In this document: positions 49,286 through 58,594 of the stretch, piece by piece
Layout: the number at the start of each line of letters is the position of its first letter
How positions within the stretch are numbered: position 1 is the stretch's first letter
NCBI GenBank assembly: GCA_004297725.1
Contig: SCUS01000041.1
Coordinates: 62,001 to 126,000, forward strand
DNA length: 64,000 nucleotides
Reading direction: 5' to 3'
Origin: Myxococcaceae bacterium
GTDB lineage: Bacteria > Myxococcota_A > Polyangia > Polyangiales > Ga0077539
Translations under genes and position numbers: made by a program
Notes under the pieces: generated by a model
Database searches by the model: none
Told to the model about the DNA's origin: nothing
What the model saw: the letters and a program-made list of their open reading frames with translations, nothing else

Positions 49286-51915
49286 CGCTTCTCCTCCGGT
49301 CGCACGGTGAGCCCCTGCGGGAGCAGCGCCTCGGGGATCGAGTCGAGCCCGAGGATCTCCACCATGTGCGGATAGCCGTCCTTGTAGAGCTTGCTGTCGA
49401 TGGCTCGCAGCGCCGCGAAGTCAGGGAGTTCCCACTCCTCGGGGTCCCAGATCATGCAGCGGTCGCCCGGGGCGCGCGAGGCGTGGAGCACGGCGTTGAC
49501 GGCGTGGCGCGCCGACTCGTTGGCCGCCTCCATGGTCGTGAGCCGCGTGAAGGTCTTCATGTACGTCCCGGCGAGGATCCACGCGCCGTTCTGCAGCTCG
49601 TAGCCGTCGTGGCGATGGTCGGGGTCGTGGAGCCGCCCCGGGCGCAGCTTCCACTCGCCGGGCCGGTTGATGAGGTAGGGCGAGAGGTTCTTGGCGATGT
49701 CCCTCGGCGCTCGGCGAGCGCGGCGGCCCTCGGCCTCCTCGCTCAGCAGCTCTCGACGAAACACGATGTTCTGGTCGAGGTGGTAGCAGCTCGGCGTGAG
49801 CTCCCCGTTGTCCTCGATGTCGATCCCGCGCTGCGCCGCGGGCGAGACCTGCGCCGCGTCGCGGGGCGTCTCCCGGCTGCTGCGCCGCGAGCGCTGGGTG
49901 TCCATGGCGACGCTGCGGCGCACCTGCTCCCACACGGTGGAGGCGATCTGGTCGGGGGAGCACTGCCACCCCGGGAGCTCGTCGGTGACCCCCTCGCGGA
50001 TCGTCACCTTCGTGGGGCGGTGCAGCGAGCCGATGTCCACCGAGACGATGCCCCGGTAGCCGTGGATGCCCGTCGGACGCCGCCGCCAGAAGTGCGCCTG
50101 AGAGATGGACGACAGCCGCCACGGGGCGTCCATGTAGAGCGTGTGCTCCTGGCCGAACTGGATGTTCGTGTCGAAGAGGTACTGCACCCCGGTGAGGTGC
50201 CGAAGCGGCCCGAGGCCGACGTCGCGCCCGGTCTCGGAGTCCGCCAGGCGCTTCTGCCAGTCGTTGAGGGCGTCGACGTCGCTGGCGAGCTTCAACTGCG
50301 GCGAGTCGGCGACGTCGGGGACCCGGTCGAGGGCGGCGCGAAACTTCCGCGCGAGCCCGTAGCCGACGTGAGGCGCCGCGTGCTGCAGCCGGTCTTCCGG
50401 GACGTCGACCTCGCCGTGCATCCCCCAGTCGAGCTCCTTCGCGGTGAGGTTGAACTCCGGCGCGTCGAGCATCGCGGTGAGGGGCGCCGCGACCACGAAG
50501 AAGTGCGGCCGCAGCCCGGTGTCGAAGTTGTCCTTCGACATCGTGTGGCCGTCGACGATCACCCTGGGCAGCAGCACCCCGGGGCGGTGCAGCTCCGCGT
50601 CCGACGAGGGCGGCTCGAAGTCCACCAGCTTCCCCCGGATGAACTTCACCCCGCGGTACACGAGGTAGTCGCGCCACGGGTCGAACCACGCCACGGAGGT
50701 CGGGCCGTTGAGCGTCGCGTCCGTGAGCTTGCGCCCGGAGAGCTGGTCGATGAGCAGCTGCGTCACGCAGTTGCCCTGGGTGCGCGCCTCGCTCTCGCTC
50801 GCGGTCATCGCCCCGAGCACCTCGGGGCCGAGCTCCATGTGCTTGCGGCACACGTCGCTGAAGCGCTCGCCCTCGATGAAGTCCCACCAGGTGAGGTCCT
50901 CGAACTCCCCGGCGCGGCGCTCGGTGCTGCTGGTCATGTACTGGAAGAGCCGGGTGCTCAGCCGGGTGACGTCCTGGGCGCCGTAGCCGAGCTCTCGCAC
51001 GAAGCTCTCGAGCAGCGTCAGCGTCTGCTGGATCGACTGCGGCGGGCGGCGCGGGAAGTTCACCAGCCGCTCGACCTCCTCGGGCTTGCCGTCCTTGCCG
51101 GTGCGCTGCTGGTTGACCACCAGCCAGGTCGCCTCGGTGGAGACCAGGTTGTCGAAGACCGTGCGCAGCGCCGCGCCGAAGCGGTCGTCGCCCCGCTGCA
51201 GCACCGGCGTCCGGCGCATGGTGTCGAAGAGGTGCCGGTAGAAGCCCGGGAAGTACCGGAAGCCGTGCTCCCCCGGGACGATGCCGCGCCCCTTCACCCG
51301 CACCTCGAAGCGGAAGCCCGACATGCCCTCCACGCGCAGGATGTCCTTCTCCTCGCTGGCGAAATCGAGCATCGCGTGGAGCTCGCCGGCCATCGCGGCG
51401 CGCACCCTCCCGGCGGCCTCGATGGCGGCGTCGCTCGGCTCGATGGTGGCCCCGGCCTCGGACTCGACCAGCCTCGGGAGCGGGGCCGTGAGCGCCACCG
51501 TCAGGCTCTGGTACCCGGCGCCTCGCGTCGCGGCGATGAGGCGCTTGGAGAAGCTGGCGAGCGACTCCTTCACCTCCTTCCAGCCGGTCGCCCCGGCCCC
51601 GCGAGGGAGCGCGGCGGCGAGATCGATCACCTCCCTCTCGGTGTAGTCGAAGGCCGGGTGCCGCACGAAGGGCAGCGCGCGGGTGATCGGGCCTCCGGGC
51701 GCGTCGGCCTCCTCGTCGCTCGGGATGTACGCCCACTGGGTGCGGGCGACGCCGCCCACCGCGGGGAGGTGGGCCTCCCAGGAGTCCTCCGAGGGCTCGA
51801 CCAGATACACGTCGTAGCCGCGCTCGATGCACTCGTGGGCCACGGTCAATCCGGTGATGCCGCCCCCGAAGACCCAGATCACCGGGGTCGGTTCTGGTTT
51901 CGCCTTGTCGCTCAT
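49282..51915 (-). CDS. Large FAD-dependent oxidoreductase (desaturase/amine-oxidase fold)
   Basis: An 877-residue flavoprotein without export signal. Residues 12-40 form the Rossmann dinucleotide loop (VIWVFGGGITGLTVAHECIE, ending YLVE), the hallmark of the phytoene desaturase, hydroxysqualene dehydroxylase and amine oxidase group. HGFRYFPGFYRHLFDTMRR at about 225 is another mark of that group. The C-terminal part has ILAGTYMKTFTRLTTMEAAN, similar to the closing FAD-contact motif (TxTxxxTMEAA). It is nearly twice the length of classical carotenoid desaturases (about 450-500), with extra sequence in the substrate domain. Coupled on both sides by four-base overlaps. The substrate is probably a hydrophobic isoprenoid or other lipid (inferred from family and neighbours). 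Confidence 0.88.
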   Translation of the reverse strand: MSDKAKPEPTPVIWVFGGGITGLTVAHECIERGYDVYLVEPSEDSWEAHLPAVGGVARTQWAYIPSDEEADAPGGPITRALPFVRHPAFDYTEREVIDLAAALPRGAGATGWKEVKESLASFSKRLIAATRGAGYQSLTVALTAPLPRLVESEAGATIEPSDAAIEAAGRVRAAMAGELHAMLDFASEEKDILRVEGMSGFRFEVRVKGRGIVPGEHGFRYFPGFYRHLFDTMRRTPVLQRGDDRFGAALRTVFDNLVSTEATWLVVNQQRTGKDGKPEEVERLVNFPRRPPQSIQQTLTLLESFVRELGYGAQDVTRLSTRLFQYMTSSTERRAGEFEDLTWWDFIEGERFSDVCRKHMELGPEVLGAMTASESEARTQGNCVTQLLIDQLSGRKLTDATLNGPTSVAWFDPWRDYLVYRGVKFIRGKLVDFEPPSSDAELHRPGVLLPRVIVDGHTMSKDNFDTGLRPHFFVVAAPLTAMLDAPEFNLTAKELDWGMHGEVDVPEDRLQHAAPHVGYGLARKFRAALDRVPDVADSPQLKLASDVDALNDWQKRLADSETGRDVGLGPLRHLTGVQYLFDTNIQFGQEHTLYMDAPWRLSSISQAHFWRRRPTGIHGYRGIVSVDIGSLHRPTKVTIREGVTDELPGWQCSPDQIASTVWEQVRRSVAMDTQRSRRSSRETPRDAAQVSPAAQRGIDIEDNGELTPSCYHLDQNIVFRRELLSEEAEGRRARRAPRDIAKNLSPYLINRPGEWKLRPGRLHDPDHRHDGYELQNGAWILAGTYMKTFTRLTTMEAANESARHAVNAVLHASRAPGDRCMIWDPEEWELPDFAALRAIDSKLYKDGYPHMVEILGLDSIPEALLPQGLTVRPEEKR

Positions 51916-52361
51916 CCGCTCGCTGCCTCCCTCTCCGCGTCGCTAGATACAACCTCGCGTCCGAACGCGTCCATCAAGCCCGGAAATGACGGGCTCCGCA
52001 CCGCTCCCCGGAGAAATTCCAGCAGCCCGTCATGGAAGGCCGCGAGGTCTTCCACGCGCCCCCGCAGCACCGTCTCGCCCAGCAGCACGGAGCTCACCAG
52101 CGAGCGCTCGGCCTCGGCCAGCGCCACGATCTCCCGACGCGTGGTGCGCAGCGTGACCGACGGCGAGCCCGGCTCGTCGCGCAGCCACACCCGCTCTCCG
52201 TCGCTCTCCACCGCCACCACCTCGCCGTCGACGGTGATCTCCACCTCGCGCGCCCCGAGCGCCGCGGCCATCCGCGCGTGCGCCCAGGGGAGCTCGCGCA
52301 GCAGCGTCCGCAGCCCCCGGCCCACCCATCCCCGAAACGGCATCCTCCGCACGCCCACCAT
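51912..52361 (-). CDS. SCP2-like lipid-binding domain protein
   Basis: A 149-residue protein. The core (about 20-120: AREVEITVDGEVVAVESDGE, VTLRTTRREIVALAEAERSL, VLRGRVEDLAAFHDGLLEFL) has the strand-helix order of the SCP2 sterol-carrier fold, where a hydrophobic tunnel holds lipid. The identification is by pattern, not a strong motif. The ATG at 52361 lies eight bases after the CrtC-like stop and the stop overlaps the FAD-oxidoreductase start. A lipid-carrier role for the substrate of the neighbouring flavoenzyme is plausible. Confidence 0.7.
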   Translation of the reverse strand: MVGVRRMPFRGWVGRGLRTLLRELPWAHARMAAALGAREVEITVDGEVVAVESDGERVWLRDEPGSPSVTLRTTRREIVALAEAERSLVSSVLLGETVLRGRVEDLAAFHDGLLEFLRGAVRSPSFPGLMDAFGREVVSSDAEREAASG

Positions 52362-52369
52362 CGCCCCGC

Positions 52370-53404
52370 TCAGGCCCCGAGGAACTCGAAGATCGCCCGG
52401 CCCCGCATCGCCACCCGCTCCCCGCGCACCCGGCCCTCGACGGTGACCACCCCGCTCACCTCGTGGATCACCGTCACCCCCGGGTCGTGGTCGTTGGGGA
52501 TCACCACCGCGGCCACGTCCTCCGCCTCGAAGCGGCAGCGCACCTCGTCGCCGTCGCCGCGCGCGGTCACCTCCAGCGCCCTCGGGACGTCCGTCACCGT
52601 CCCCGGCGCCACCAGCGCCATCGCCCTCGGCAGCTTGAACACCCTCGACGCCCGCAGGAGCCCGACCCGCTCCACCGTCACGTCCGCCGCGCGCAATACC
52701 CGGTGCTGTAAAGCCCCTCGCCAGAGGAAGAGCGCCTGCATGTACGTCCGAGCGTGGGCCCGGTCGGAGAGCCGCACGAACACCATGCTCCAGGGGTTTC
52801 CCTCCTCCTCGGGCAGCCCGTAGCCCCACTCCCAGGCGAAGTCCCGCCCCCAGGCGAAGTGCCCCCAGTTGTGGTCGTGGTAGGCGCGCGCCCGCTCGAC
52901 CTGCACCACCCGGTCGCCCAGCCGGAGCGTTCCGCTCGCGACCATGCGCGGCAGCACCAGCCAGTTGATGGGAGGCCCCGGGTCGAGCCGGATGTTGTTG
53001 GCCAGCGAGGGCACGCACCCGGGCTCGAGCACCAGCGACACCGCGATGGGACGCCGCCGCAGCCGCACCTCGATGACGTAGCGCCCGCCCTCGAAGGCGA
53101 CCCGGTTGTCGCCGAAGCGCATCTGCAACCCGCCGCCAGGGGCCTCGACCTCGTGGGCCTCGAAGACCTCGACGTCGCCGTCCCACCCCCGCTCCCTCAC
53201 CAGCACCACCACGCGGGCGAACTCCTGGCCCGGCGGGGCGCCCTCCCTCACGTCGTCGACCAGGCTGAGGTTCACCAGCACGTCGACGCCGGGAGCGTAG
53301 ACGCAGAAGTGCCACCACTCCTTGTGCCCCCCGGCGCCCCCTCTCGAGGAGGGAGAGCGCCGCAGCCAGTCGGTGTCGGAGATGGCCTTGTCGAAGGGGC
53401 TCAC
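52370..53404 (-). CDS. CrtC-like (carotenoid 1,2-hydratase/AttH lipocalin-like) protein
   Basis: A 344-residue beta-rich protein. It has KEWWHFCVYAPGVDVLVNLS near the N-terminus and RARAYHDHNWGHFAWGRDFAWEWGYG in the middle; the YHDHNWG box is the signature of hydroxyneurosporene synthase (CrtC) and related two-lipocalin hydratases. CrtC adds water across terminal double bonds of acyclic carotenoids; other members act on different terpenoids or are uncharacterised. The GTG at 53404 overlaps the upstream stop (GTGA) and has GAGGGG eight bases upstream; a GTG three codons earlier is the alternative. No carotenoid synthase or desaturase of normal type is nearby, so the substrate may not be a carotenoid. 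Confidence 0.85.
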   Translation of the reverse strand: MSPFDKAISDTDWLRRSPSSRGGAGGHKEWWHFCVYAPGVDVLVNLSLVDDVREGAPPGQEFARVVVLVRERGWDGDVEVFEAHEVEAPGGGLQMRFGDNRVAFEGGRYVIEVRLRRRPIAVSLVLEPGCVPSLANNIRLDPGPPINWLVLPRMVASGTLRLGDRVVQVERARAYHDHNWGHFAWGRDFAWEWGYGLPEEEGNPWSMVFVRLSDRAHARTYMQALFLWRGALQHRVLRAADVTVERVGLLRASRVFKLPRAMALVAPGTVTDVPRALEVTARGDGDEVRCRFEAEDVAAVVIPNDHDPGVTVIHEVSGVVTVEGRVRGERVAMRGRAIFEFLGA

Positions 53405-53715
53405 CGCAGCCACCCCTCGGACTTCGAGGGGCGATCGGAGCTCGCGGAGGCGTCGGCCTCGCCCGCGGCAGCCGCGGCGGCGGCGAGGTGGCGGCGCAGC
53501 GTGGACCTCATCGACGCGAGGCCCAGCACGAAGTCGATGAGCCGATCGTCCGAGGCGCTCTCCTCCCCGGCGGCGGGCGACGAGGGAGGCGCGTACGCGT
53601 CGAGGAGGGCGTCGAGGCGCAGGCCCCAGGACTCCAGGCCCAGCAGCAGGTGCAGCCAGGCGTTGCGCTCGGTGAACTCGTCGCCGTGACGCTGGGTCTC
53701 GGTGGCGCGGCTCAC
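53401..53715 (-). CDS. Small helical protein, unknown
   Basis: A 104-residue protein starting at a GTG that overlaps the upstream stop by four bases (GTGA). It is almost fully helical: FTERNAWLHLLLGLESWGLR, then DDRLIDFVLGLASMRSTLRR, then an Ala-rich end. No signal peptide or family. Chosen over longer upstream readings because those run through the neighbouring gene in the wrong frame. Coupled translation suggests a subunit of a complex with adjacent products. Confidence 0.65.
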   Translation of the reverse strand: MSRATETQRHGDEFTERNAWLHLLLGLESWGLRLDALLDAYAPPSSPAAGEESASDDRLIDFVLGLASMRSTLRRHLAAAAAAAGEADASASSDRPSKSEGWLR

Positions 53716-54086
53716 GTCCCGTCGTCGCCCGGGTGAACGCCGAAGAGCCGGGTGAGCATCGGCTCGAGGTCGGGCACCGTCGCGGCCCTGGCCAGCGCGT
53801 CCATCACCTTCGAGGGCAGGATGGTGGAGGGCTCCTCCTCGAGCACGTTGAGCGTCCCGACCTCCCACACCACCCTGCCACGGCGGATGAGCTCGGAGCC
53901 CTTGAGCCGCTCCCTCAGCGCCGCTCCCTCCGGGGTCGCCGAGTAGGCCCGCCCCTCGGCCACCGCGGCGGCGAAGAGGGCCTGCGCGGCCACCGGGTAA
54001 CGCACGATCAGCGCCTGCGCCTGGCGCAGGGCCGCGAAGAGTCCGTCCTCCTCGCGCGCCTCGAACACCGGTCCCTCGTCGCTCAT
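53712..54086 (-). CDS. Small helical protein, unknown
   Basis: A 124-residue soluble protein. Helices at about 14-45 (DGLFAALRQAQALIVRYPVA) and 50-65, a short strand pair (RRGRVVWEVGTLNVLEEE), and a helical C-terminus (SKVMDALARAATVPDLEPML). No family recognised. It lies 16 bases after the first gene of the operon and overlaps the next by four bases. Confidence 0.7.
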   Translation of the reverse strand: MSDEGPVFEAREEDGLFAALRQAQALIVRYPVAAQALFAAAVAEGRAYSATPEGAALRERLKGSELIRRGRVVWEVGTLNVLEEEPSTILPSKVMDALARAATVPDLEPMLTRLFGVHPGDDGT

Positions 54087-54102
54087 GGAAGCTGGGAGGG
54101 GC

Positions 54103-54846
54103 TCAGCCCGGCGAGGGATCGAAGCGCAGCGCCAGCTCGATGGCCTTCGCCAGATGACCGTCGGGGCCCTCCAGCTCGTAGCGCCCGGAGGCCACGGCGG
54201 CGGGGTCGATGTCGTCGAGGGCGCCCGGGTTCCAGCGGATTCGCACCCGCAGCGGGAGCACGGCCTGCTTCGCGGTGCTCGCCGGGTCGCGCAGCACCTC
54301 GACCCGCAGCGCGTCCCGATCGATCTTCGGCTCGCGGCTCCAGCTCAGCCTGACGGGCGTCGCCGCAGGCCCCGGGGGCCACTCGCTCCCGGTGAGGTTC
54401 CTCACCCGAAACTGCCGGTGGATCTCGCAGTAGCGGGTGCTCTCCCCGTCCGAGGGTCGCTCCCTCCGGTCGGCCTCCACGGCCTGCACGGGGATCACCA
54501 CGTCGAGCACCTCGGAGCGGTTGCCCCTCAGCGGGAAGCCCATCGCCTCGCCGATGCGCTCCTCCAGGTGCTTCGTGTGCTTGCTGCGAAGCCCGAAGAG
54601 CCTGTCGAGCGCGTCGACCTGGAGGCGGGCCACGTCGAAGAGCAGCTCGCTGACGCGCCGCACGTCGCCCATCCTGGGGATGAGCGGCGCGATGGGCGAT
54701 CCGCTGGCCTCCGCGGCGCGGGCCGCGTGGTTGAGGGCCTCCTTGCCGTCGTGGATGCCCTCGAGGATGTCCACCGCGCTCTGGAGCGACTTGTCCTTCA
54801 GGGCGTCCAGGAACCTCGCCTGCGCGTTGCGGTCGGAATCAACCAT
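54103..54846 (-). CDS. Unknown protein, first gene of the FAD/CrtC operon
   Basis: A 247-residue soluble protein from the ATG at 54846. The N-terminal 110 residues are helical (NAQARFLDALKDKSLQSAVD, then RVSELLFDVARLQVDALDRL). The C-terminal 130 are beta-rich (EVLDVVIPVQAVEADR, YCEIHRQFRVRNLTGSEWPP, LPLRVRIRWNPG), like an Ig or C2-type sandwich. An open frame extends 81 codons further but passes through the divergent promoter region, so the later start is used. No family recognised. It opens the seven-gene operon that ends at 48710. Confidence 0.75.
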   Translation of the reverse strand: MVDSDRNAQARFLDALKDKSLQSAVDILEGIHDGKEALNHAARAAEASGSPIAPLIPRMGDVRRVSELLFDVARLQVDALDRLFGLRSKHTKHLEERIGEAMGFPLRGNRSEVLDVVIPVQAVEADRRERPSDGESTRYCEIHRQFRVRNLTGSEWPPGPAATPVRLSWSREPKIDRDALRVEVLRDPASTAKQAVLPLRVRIRWNPGALDDIDPAAVASGRYELEGPDGHLAKAIELALRFDPSPG

Positions 54847-54935
54847 CGGGGGTGCCGCTCCTCTCCAGCGGGTGACGGATGTACCCCAAGCGTACCGCGG
54901 CTGAGAAGCCCCGCGCGCCCACCCGGCGGACTGTG

Positions 54936-54951
54936 ATACCCGATCGGGTAT
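54936..54951. promoter_or_regulatory. Perfect 16-bp palindrome over the start codon of the subtilase-like gene
   Basis: ATACCCGATCGGGTAT is its own reverse complement and includes the A and T of the ATG at 54950. It overlaps a -10-like GATACC in a 103-base divergent intergenic region, so a protein bound here could block both the promoter and the start. Confidence 0.5.
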
Positions 54952-57900
54952 GCGTCTGCTCCGACTGCGCTCCTTCGTCGCCACGGCCACACTGGCCACC
55001 ACACTGTTCGCGCCTCGCGCGCATGCCATCTGGCCCCCGTCGCCGGAGATGAGCGCCGAGGACCTCTCGCGCCCGGAGAACTGGCCCAACGACCCGGGCT
55101 ACGCCTACACCGAGCGCGGTGGGGGTCAGTGGTCTCTCTGGAGCTGGATCCCCATGGCGACCCGGGCGGTCGCCGGCTTCCGCGCGCAGGAGCTCACCCT
55201 CGGCGCGGGCAACAGCGTCGACCGCGCCTGGGGCCTCTCCATCGGTGACCCGCGGGTCATGATCGCGGTGCTCGACTCGGGCATCAACTGGGAGAACGAC
55301 GACCTCGTCAACAAGGTCGCGCTCAACACCGCCGAGCTCCCGATGCCGATGGGCGCCTCGGCCTACGACAGCAACGGCGACGGCGTCGTCACCGTGGCCG
55401 ACTACCTCCAGGACACCCGCATCACCTGCGGCGTCACGGGGATGCCGCGCAACCAGTTCGCCTGCCGCGGCGCCGACGGGATGCCCAACGACCCCAACCG
55501 CAACGGCGTCCTCGACGGCGGCGACCTGATCCGGGTCTTCTCCGACAGCACCGACGCCGACCGCAACGGCTACGTCGACGACATCGCCGGCTGGGACTTC
55601 ATGCACGACGACAACGACCCGGCGGACGACACCCGCTTCGGTCACGGCACCGGCGAGGCGCGCGACTCCGCCTCCGAGGCCAACAACGGCCGCGGCGGCG
55701 CGGGGAGCTGTCCCCGCTGCACGTTCATCCCCACCCGCGTGGGCGACAGCTTCATCACCGACGTGACCGACTTCGGCCAGGCCGTGGTCTACGCCGTCGA
55801 CCGGGGCGCGAGCGTGGTGCAGGAGGCCCTCGGCACCCTCAACAACTCCCGCTTCTCCCAGGCGGCGATCGACTACGCGTACAGCCACAACGTCGTCATC
55901 ATCGCCAGCGCGGCGGACGAGAACTCCCGGCATCACAACATGCCCGGCACCGCCAACCACACGGTCTACACGCACGCGATCCGCTTCGACTCGGAGAACA
56001 TCAACAGCGCGACGACCTTCCTCAACTTCAACAACTGCACCAACTACGGCGCGCAGCTCGTGCTCTCCGTGGGCGCCATGAGCTGCTCGTCCGCCGCGGT
56101 GGGCTACAGCTCCGGCATGGCGGGGCTCATCTACTCCGCCGCCCTCGGCCGCAACCTCAACCCGGCGATCTCCGCCGAGGAGGTCAAGCAGCTCCTCACG
56201 ATGACCGCCGACGACGTCAACGTGCCGGAGAGCCAGGCCACGCACCCGATGTTCGACCGCTCGAAGTACCCGTCGCTCGCCGGGTGGGACCAGCGCTTCG
56301 GCTACGGCCGCACCAACTCCCGGCGCTCGCTGGAGTGGGTGCGCGACGGGCGCATCCCCCCGGAGGTGGACATCACCTCGCCGCGCTGGTTCACGGTGCT
56401 CGACCCCGACCGGCCCGCGCAGCAGACCCTGCGCATCGAGGGCCGCATCGCCGCCCGCCGCGCGCCGCGCTTCGATTACACCATCGAGTATGCTCCGGGC
56501 GTCGAGCCCGCGGACACCGCCTGGGTGATGGTGCGCCGCGAGACCAACGTCACCGCCGCGGTCACCGACCGCCTGGCCGACATCGACCTCCGCGCGATCA
56601 CCATCAACAACCCCGGCGAGGTGGAGAACCGCTACACGCTCACCGTGCGCATCCGCGTCACGGCCCACTACGACGCCCCCATCGGCGACGTCCCGGGCGA
56701 GGTGCGGCGCGCGTTCTACGTGCACCGCGACCCCACGGTGCTCCCGGGCTTCCCGCTCGACCTGGGCAGCGGCGGCGAGAGCTCGCCCCACCTCGTCGAC
56801 CTCAACGGCGACGGCGCGAGGGAGATCATCTACGCGACCTCCGACGGCGAGGTGCACGCCTTCCGCGCCGACGGCACCGACCTGCCCGGCTGGCCCGCGT
56901 TCACCCGCGTGGCGCAGGGCTATGACCCGGCTCGCAGCCCGAGCTACCTCGCCGCGAGGGCCTTCCAGCCCGTCACCCCGGGCGGCCGTCCCGCCATCGA
57001 CCCGACGGTGGTGCGCGAGGCGGTGCTCTCCACGCCCGCCATCGCCGACCTCGACGGCGACATGCGCCCCGAGGTGGTGGTCGGCACCTACGCCGGGACC
57101 ATCCATGTCTTCCGCGCCGACGGCACCGCGTACGGCCACGGCTTCCCCTTCACGCTGCCGGACGTGCCGAGCAGCGCGACCTCGCCGCAGGCCATCCAGG
57201 CCCGCGGGATGTTCGGCGACCCGGTGCTCGCCGACCTCGACGGCGACATGCGCCCGGAGATCGTCTTCGGCGCCTTCGACGGCAAGGTCTACGCGCTCGA
57301 CGCCATGACCGGCATGGTCAAGTCGGGCTTCCCGGTGGTGGTGACCTTCCCCGAGCCGGGCACCAGCCGCAACCGCGTCTTCGGCAGCGTCGGCATCGGC
57401 GACATGGACGGCGACCGCCGCCCGGACATCGTCTCGGTGTCGAGCGAGGGCCTGCGCGGCGACAACAACCTCGGCGCCATCTACGTGATCTACGGAGACG
57501 GAAACAACCACGCGGGCGGCCCCTTCCACCCCAACTGGCCCATCCCGTACCTGTCGTTCAACTTCTTCCCGCTCATCGGTGAGGGCGTCTCCTCGTCGCC
57601 CGCCATCGCGGACATGGACGGCGACGGACGCGACGAGCTCGCCCTCGTCGGCACCGGCAGCGCCGTGATCACCCTCGCGCGCGGCGTGCAGCCGGCGCAC
57701 GTGGCGCGCCCGTCGCCGCAGTCGCTCGCCCAGGGCGTGGCGATCCGCACGGCGATGCGCGGCCGGCTGACCAACGTCGAGACGTCGCAGGTGTCGTTCA
57801 TCCCGGCGTTCTCGCTGGGCAGCTTCGGCGACATGACCAACGACGGCGTGCCCGACTACGTGATCACGGGCGCCAGCCTCAACCTCGCGATCAACCTCGC

Positions 57901-58579
57901 GGGCGGCGGCCGGGCCTTCCCCATCGAGCACCTCGCGGGCGCCTGGAACGGCGCCGACGGCAACTCCCTCCCCGGGTTTCCGCGCCTGGTCGAGGACTAC
58001 ACCTTCTTCTTCAACCCCTCGATCGCGGACGTGGGCGGCGACGCCTACCCCGAGATGCTCATCGGCACCGGCGGCTACTATCTCCACGGCTTCGACGGCT
58101 GCGGCCGCGAGCCCGAGGCGTGGCCCAAGTTCACCGGCCAGTGGATCATCGCCAACCCCGCGGTCGGCGACCTCCGCGGCATGGGCCAGCAGCAGGTGGT
58201 CTCGGGCACCCGCTCGGGCTACCTCTGGGCGTGGAGCACCACCTCGCAGGCCGCGACGGCCAGCATGCAGTGGCCCACGCACCGCCATGACCAGGCCAAC
58301 ACCGGCAACTGGGGCACCACGCTCAACCAGGGCGTGCGCCGCGTGCCGGGCCTCGGCCCGCTGGACTGCCCGCTGCCGGTCGAGCCCGACGCGGGCACTG
58401 CCGTCGTCGACGCGGGCACCGTGACCGACGCCGGGGCCCCCGCGGACGGCGGCGCCCCGACCGTCGAGGGCGACGGCTGCGGCTGCCGCACCCAGCCCGC
58501 AAGCGCCCCCGGCGGGGGACTCCTCGCCATCGGACTCGCGATGCTCGCCGTCCGTCGCCGCCGCCGCACCGCCGCCTGA
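54950..58579 (+). CDS. Subtilase-like (S8) surface protein with FG-GAP repeats and MYXO-CTERM tail
   Basis: A 1209-residue exported protein. Signal peptide at 1-26 (TLFAPRAHA). S8-type domain at about 85-420: Asp 109 in VLDSGINW, His 232 in FGHGTGEA and Ser 387 in GYSSGMAG. The oxyanion Asn of subtilisin aligns with Asp in ASAADEN, and the usual GTSMAAP is degenerate, so activity is uncertain. An Asp-rich calcium-type insertion (DSNGDGVVTVADY) lies inside the domain. A beta domain follows, then FG-GAP/VCBS-like repeats at about 600-1130 (DLDGDMRPEVVVGTYAGTIH). The C-terminus has GCGC, a hydrophobic stretch and RRRRR: MYXO-CTERM sorting. Paralogous to the gene at 61712. Confidence 0.9.
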   Translation: MRLLRLRSFVATATLATTLFAPRAHAIWPPSPEMSAEDLSRPENWPNDPGYAYTERGGGQWSLWSWIPMATRAVAGFRAQELTLGAGNSVDRAWGLSIGDPRVMIAVLDSGINWENDDLVNKVALNTAELPMPMGASAYDSNGDGVVTVADYLQDTRITCGVTGMPRNQFACRGADGMPNDPNRNGVLDGGDLIRVFSDSTDADRNGYVDDIAGWDFMHDDNDPADDTRFGHGTGEARDSASEANNGRGGAGSCPRCTFIPTRVGDSFITDVTDFGQAVVYAVDRGASVVQEALGTLNNSRFSQAAIDYAYSHNVVIIASAADENSRHHNMPGTANHTVYTHAIRFDSENINSATTFLNFNNCTNYGAQLVLSVGAMSCSSAAVGYSSGMAGLIYSAALGRNLNPAISAEEVKQLLTMTADDVNVPESQATHPMFDRSKYPSLAGWDQRFGYGRTNSRRSLEWVRDGRIPPEVDITSPRWFTVLDPDRPAQQTLRIEGRIAARRAPRFDYTIEYAPGVEPADTAWVMVRRETNVTAAVTDRLADIDLRAITINNPGEVENRYTLTVRIRVTAHYDAPIGDVPGEVRRAFYVHRDPTVLPGFPLDLGSGGESSPHLVDLNGDGAREIIYATSDGEVHAFRADGTDLPGWPAFTRVAQGYDPARSPSYLAARAFQPVTPGGRPAIDPTVVREAVLSTPAIADLDGDMRPEVVVGTYAGTIHVFRADGTAYGHGFPFTLPDVPSSATSPQAIQARGMFGDPVLADLDGDMRPEIVFGAFDGKVYALDAMTGMVKSGFPVVVTFPEPGTSRNRVFGSVGIGDMDGDRRPDIVSVSSEGLRGDNNLGAIYVIYGDGNNHAGGPFHPNWPIPYLSFNFFPLIGEGVSSSPAIADMDGDGRDELALVGTGSAVITLARGVQPAHVARPSPQSLAQGVAIRTAMRGRLTNVETSQVSFIPAFSLGSFGDMTNDGVPDYVITGASLNLAINLAGGGRAFPIEHLAGAWNGADGNSLPGFPRLVEDYTFFFNPSIADVGGDAYPEMLIGTGGYYLHGFDGCGREPEAWPKFTGQWIIANPAVGDLRGMGQQQVVSGTRSGYLWAWSTTSQAATASMQWPTHRHDQANTGNWGTTLNQGVRRVPGLGPLDCPLPVEPDAGTAVVDAGTVTDAGAPADGGAPTVEGDGCGCRTQPASAPGGGLLAIGLAMLAVRRRRRTAA

Positions 58580-58594
58580 TCGCCGCCCCCCCCG

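Noticed and set aside
49282..53404. Canonical carotenoid biosynthesis cluster
   Set aside because: Only a CrtC-like gene and an atypical flavoprotein are present; no phytoene synthase, standard CrtI or cyclase is in the window.
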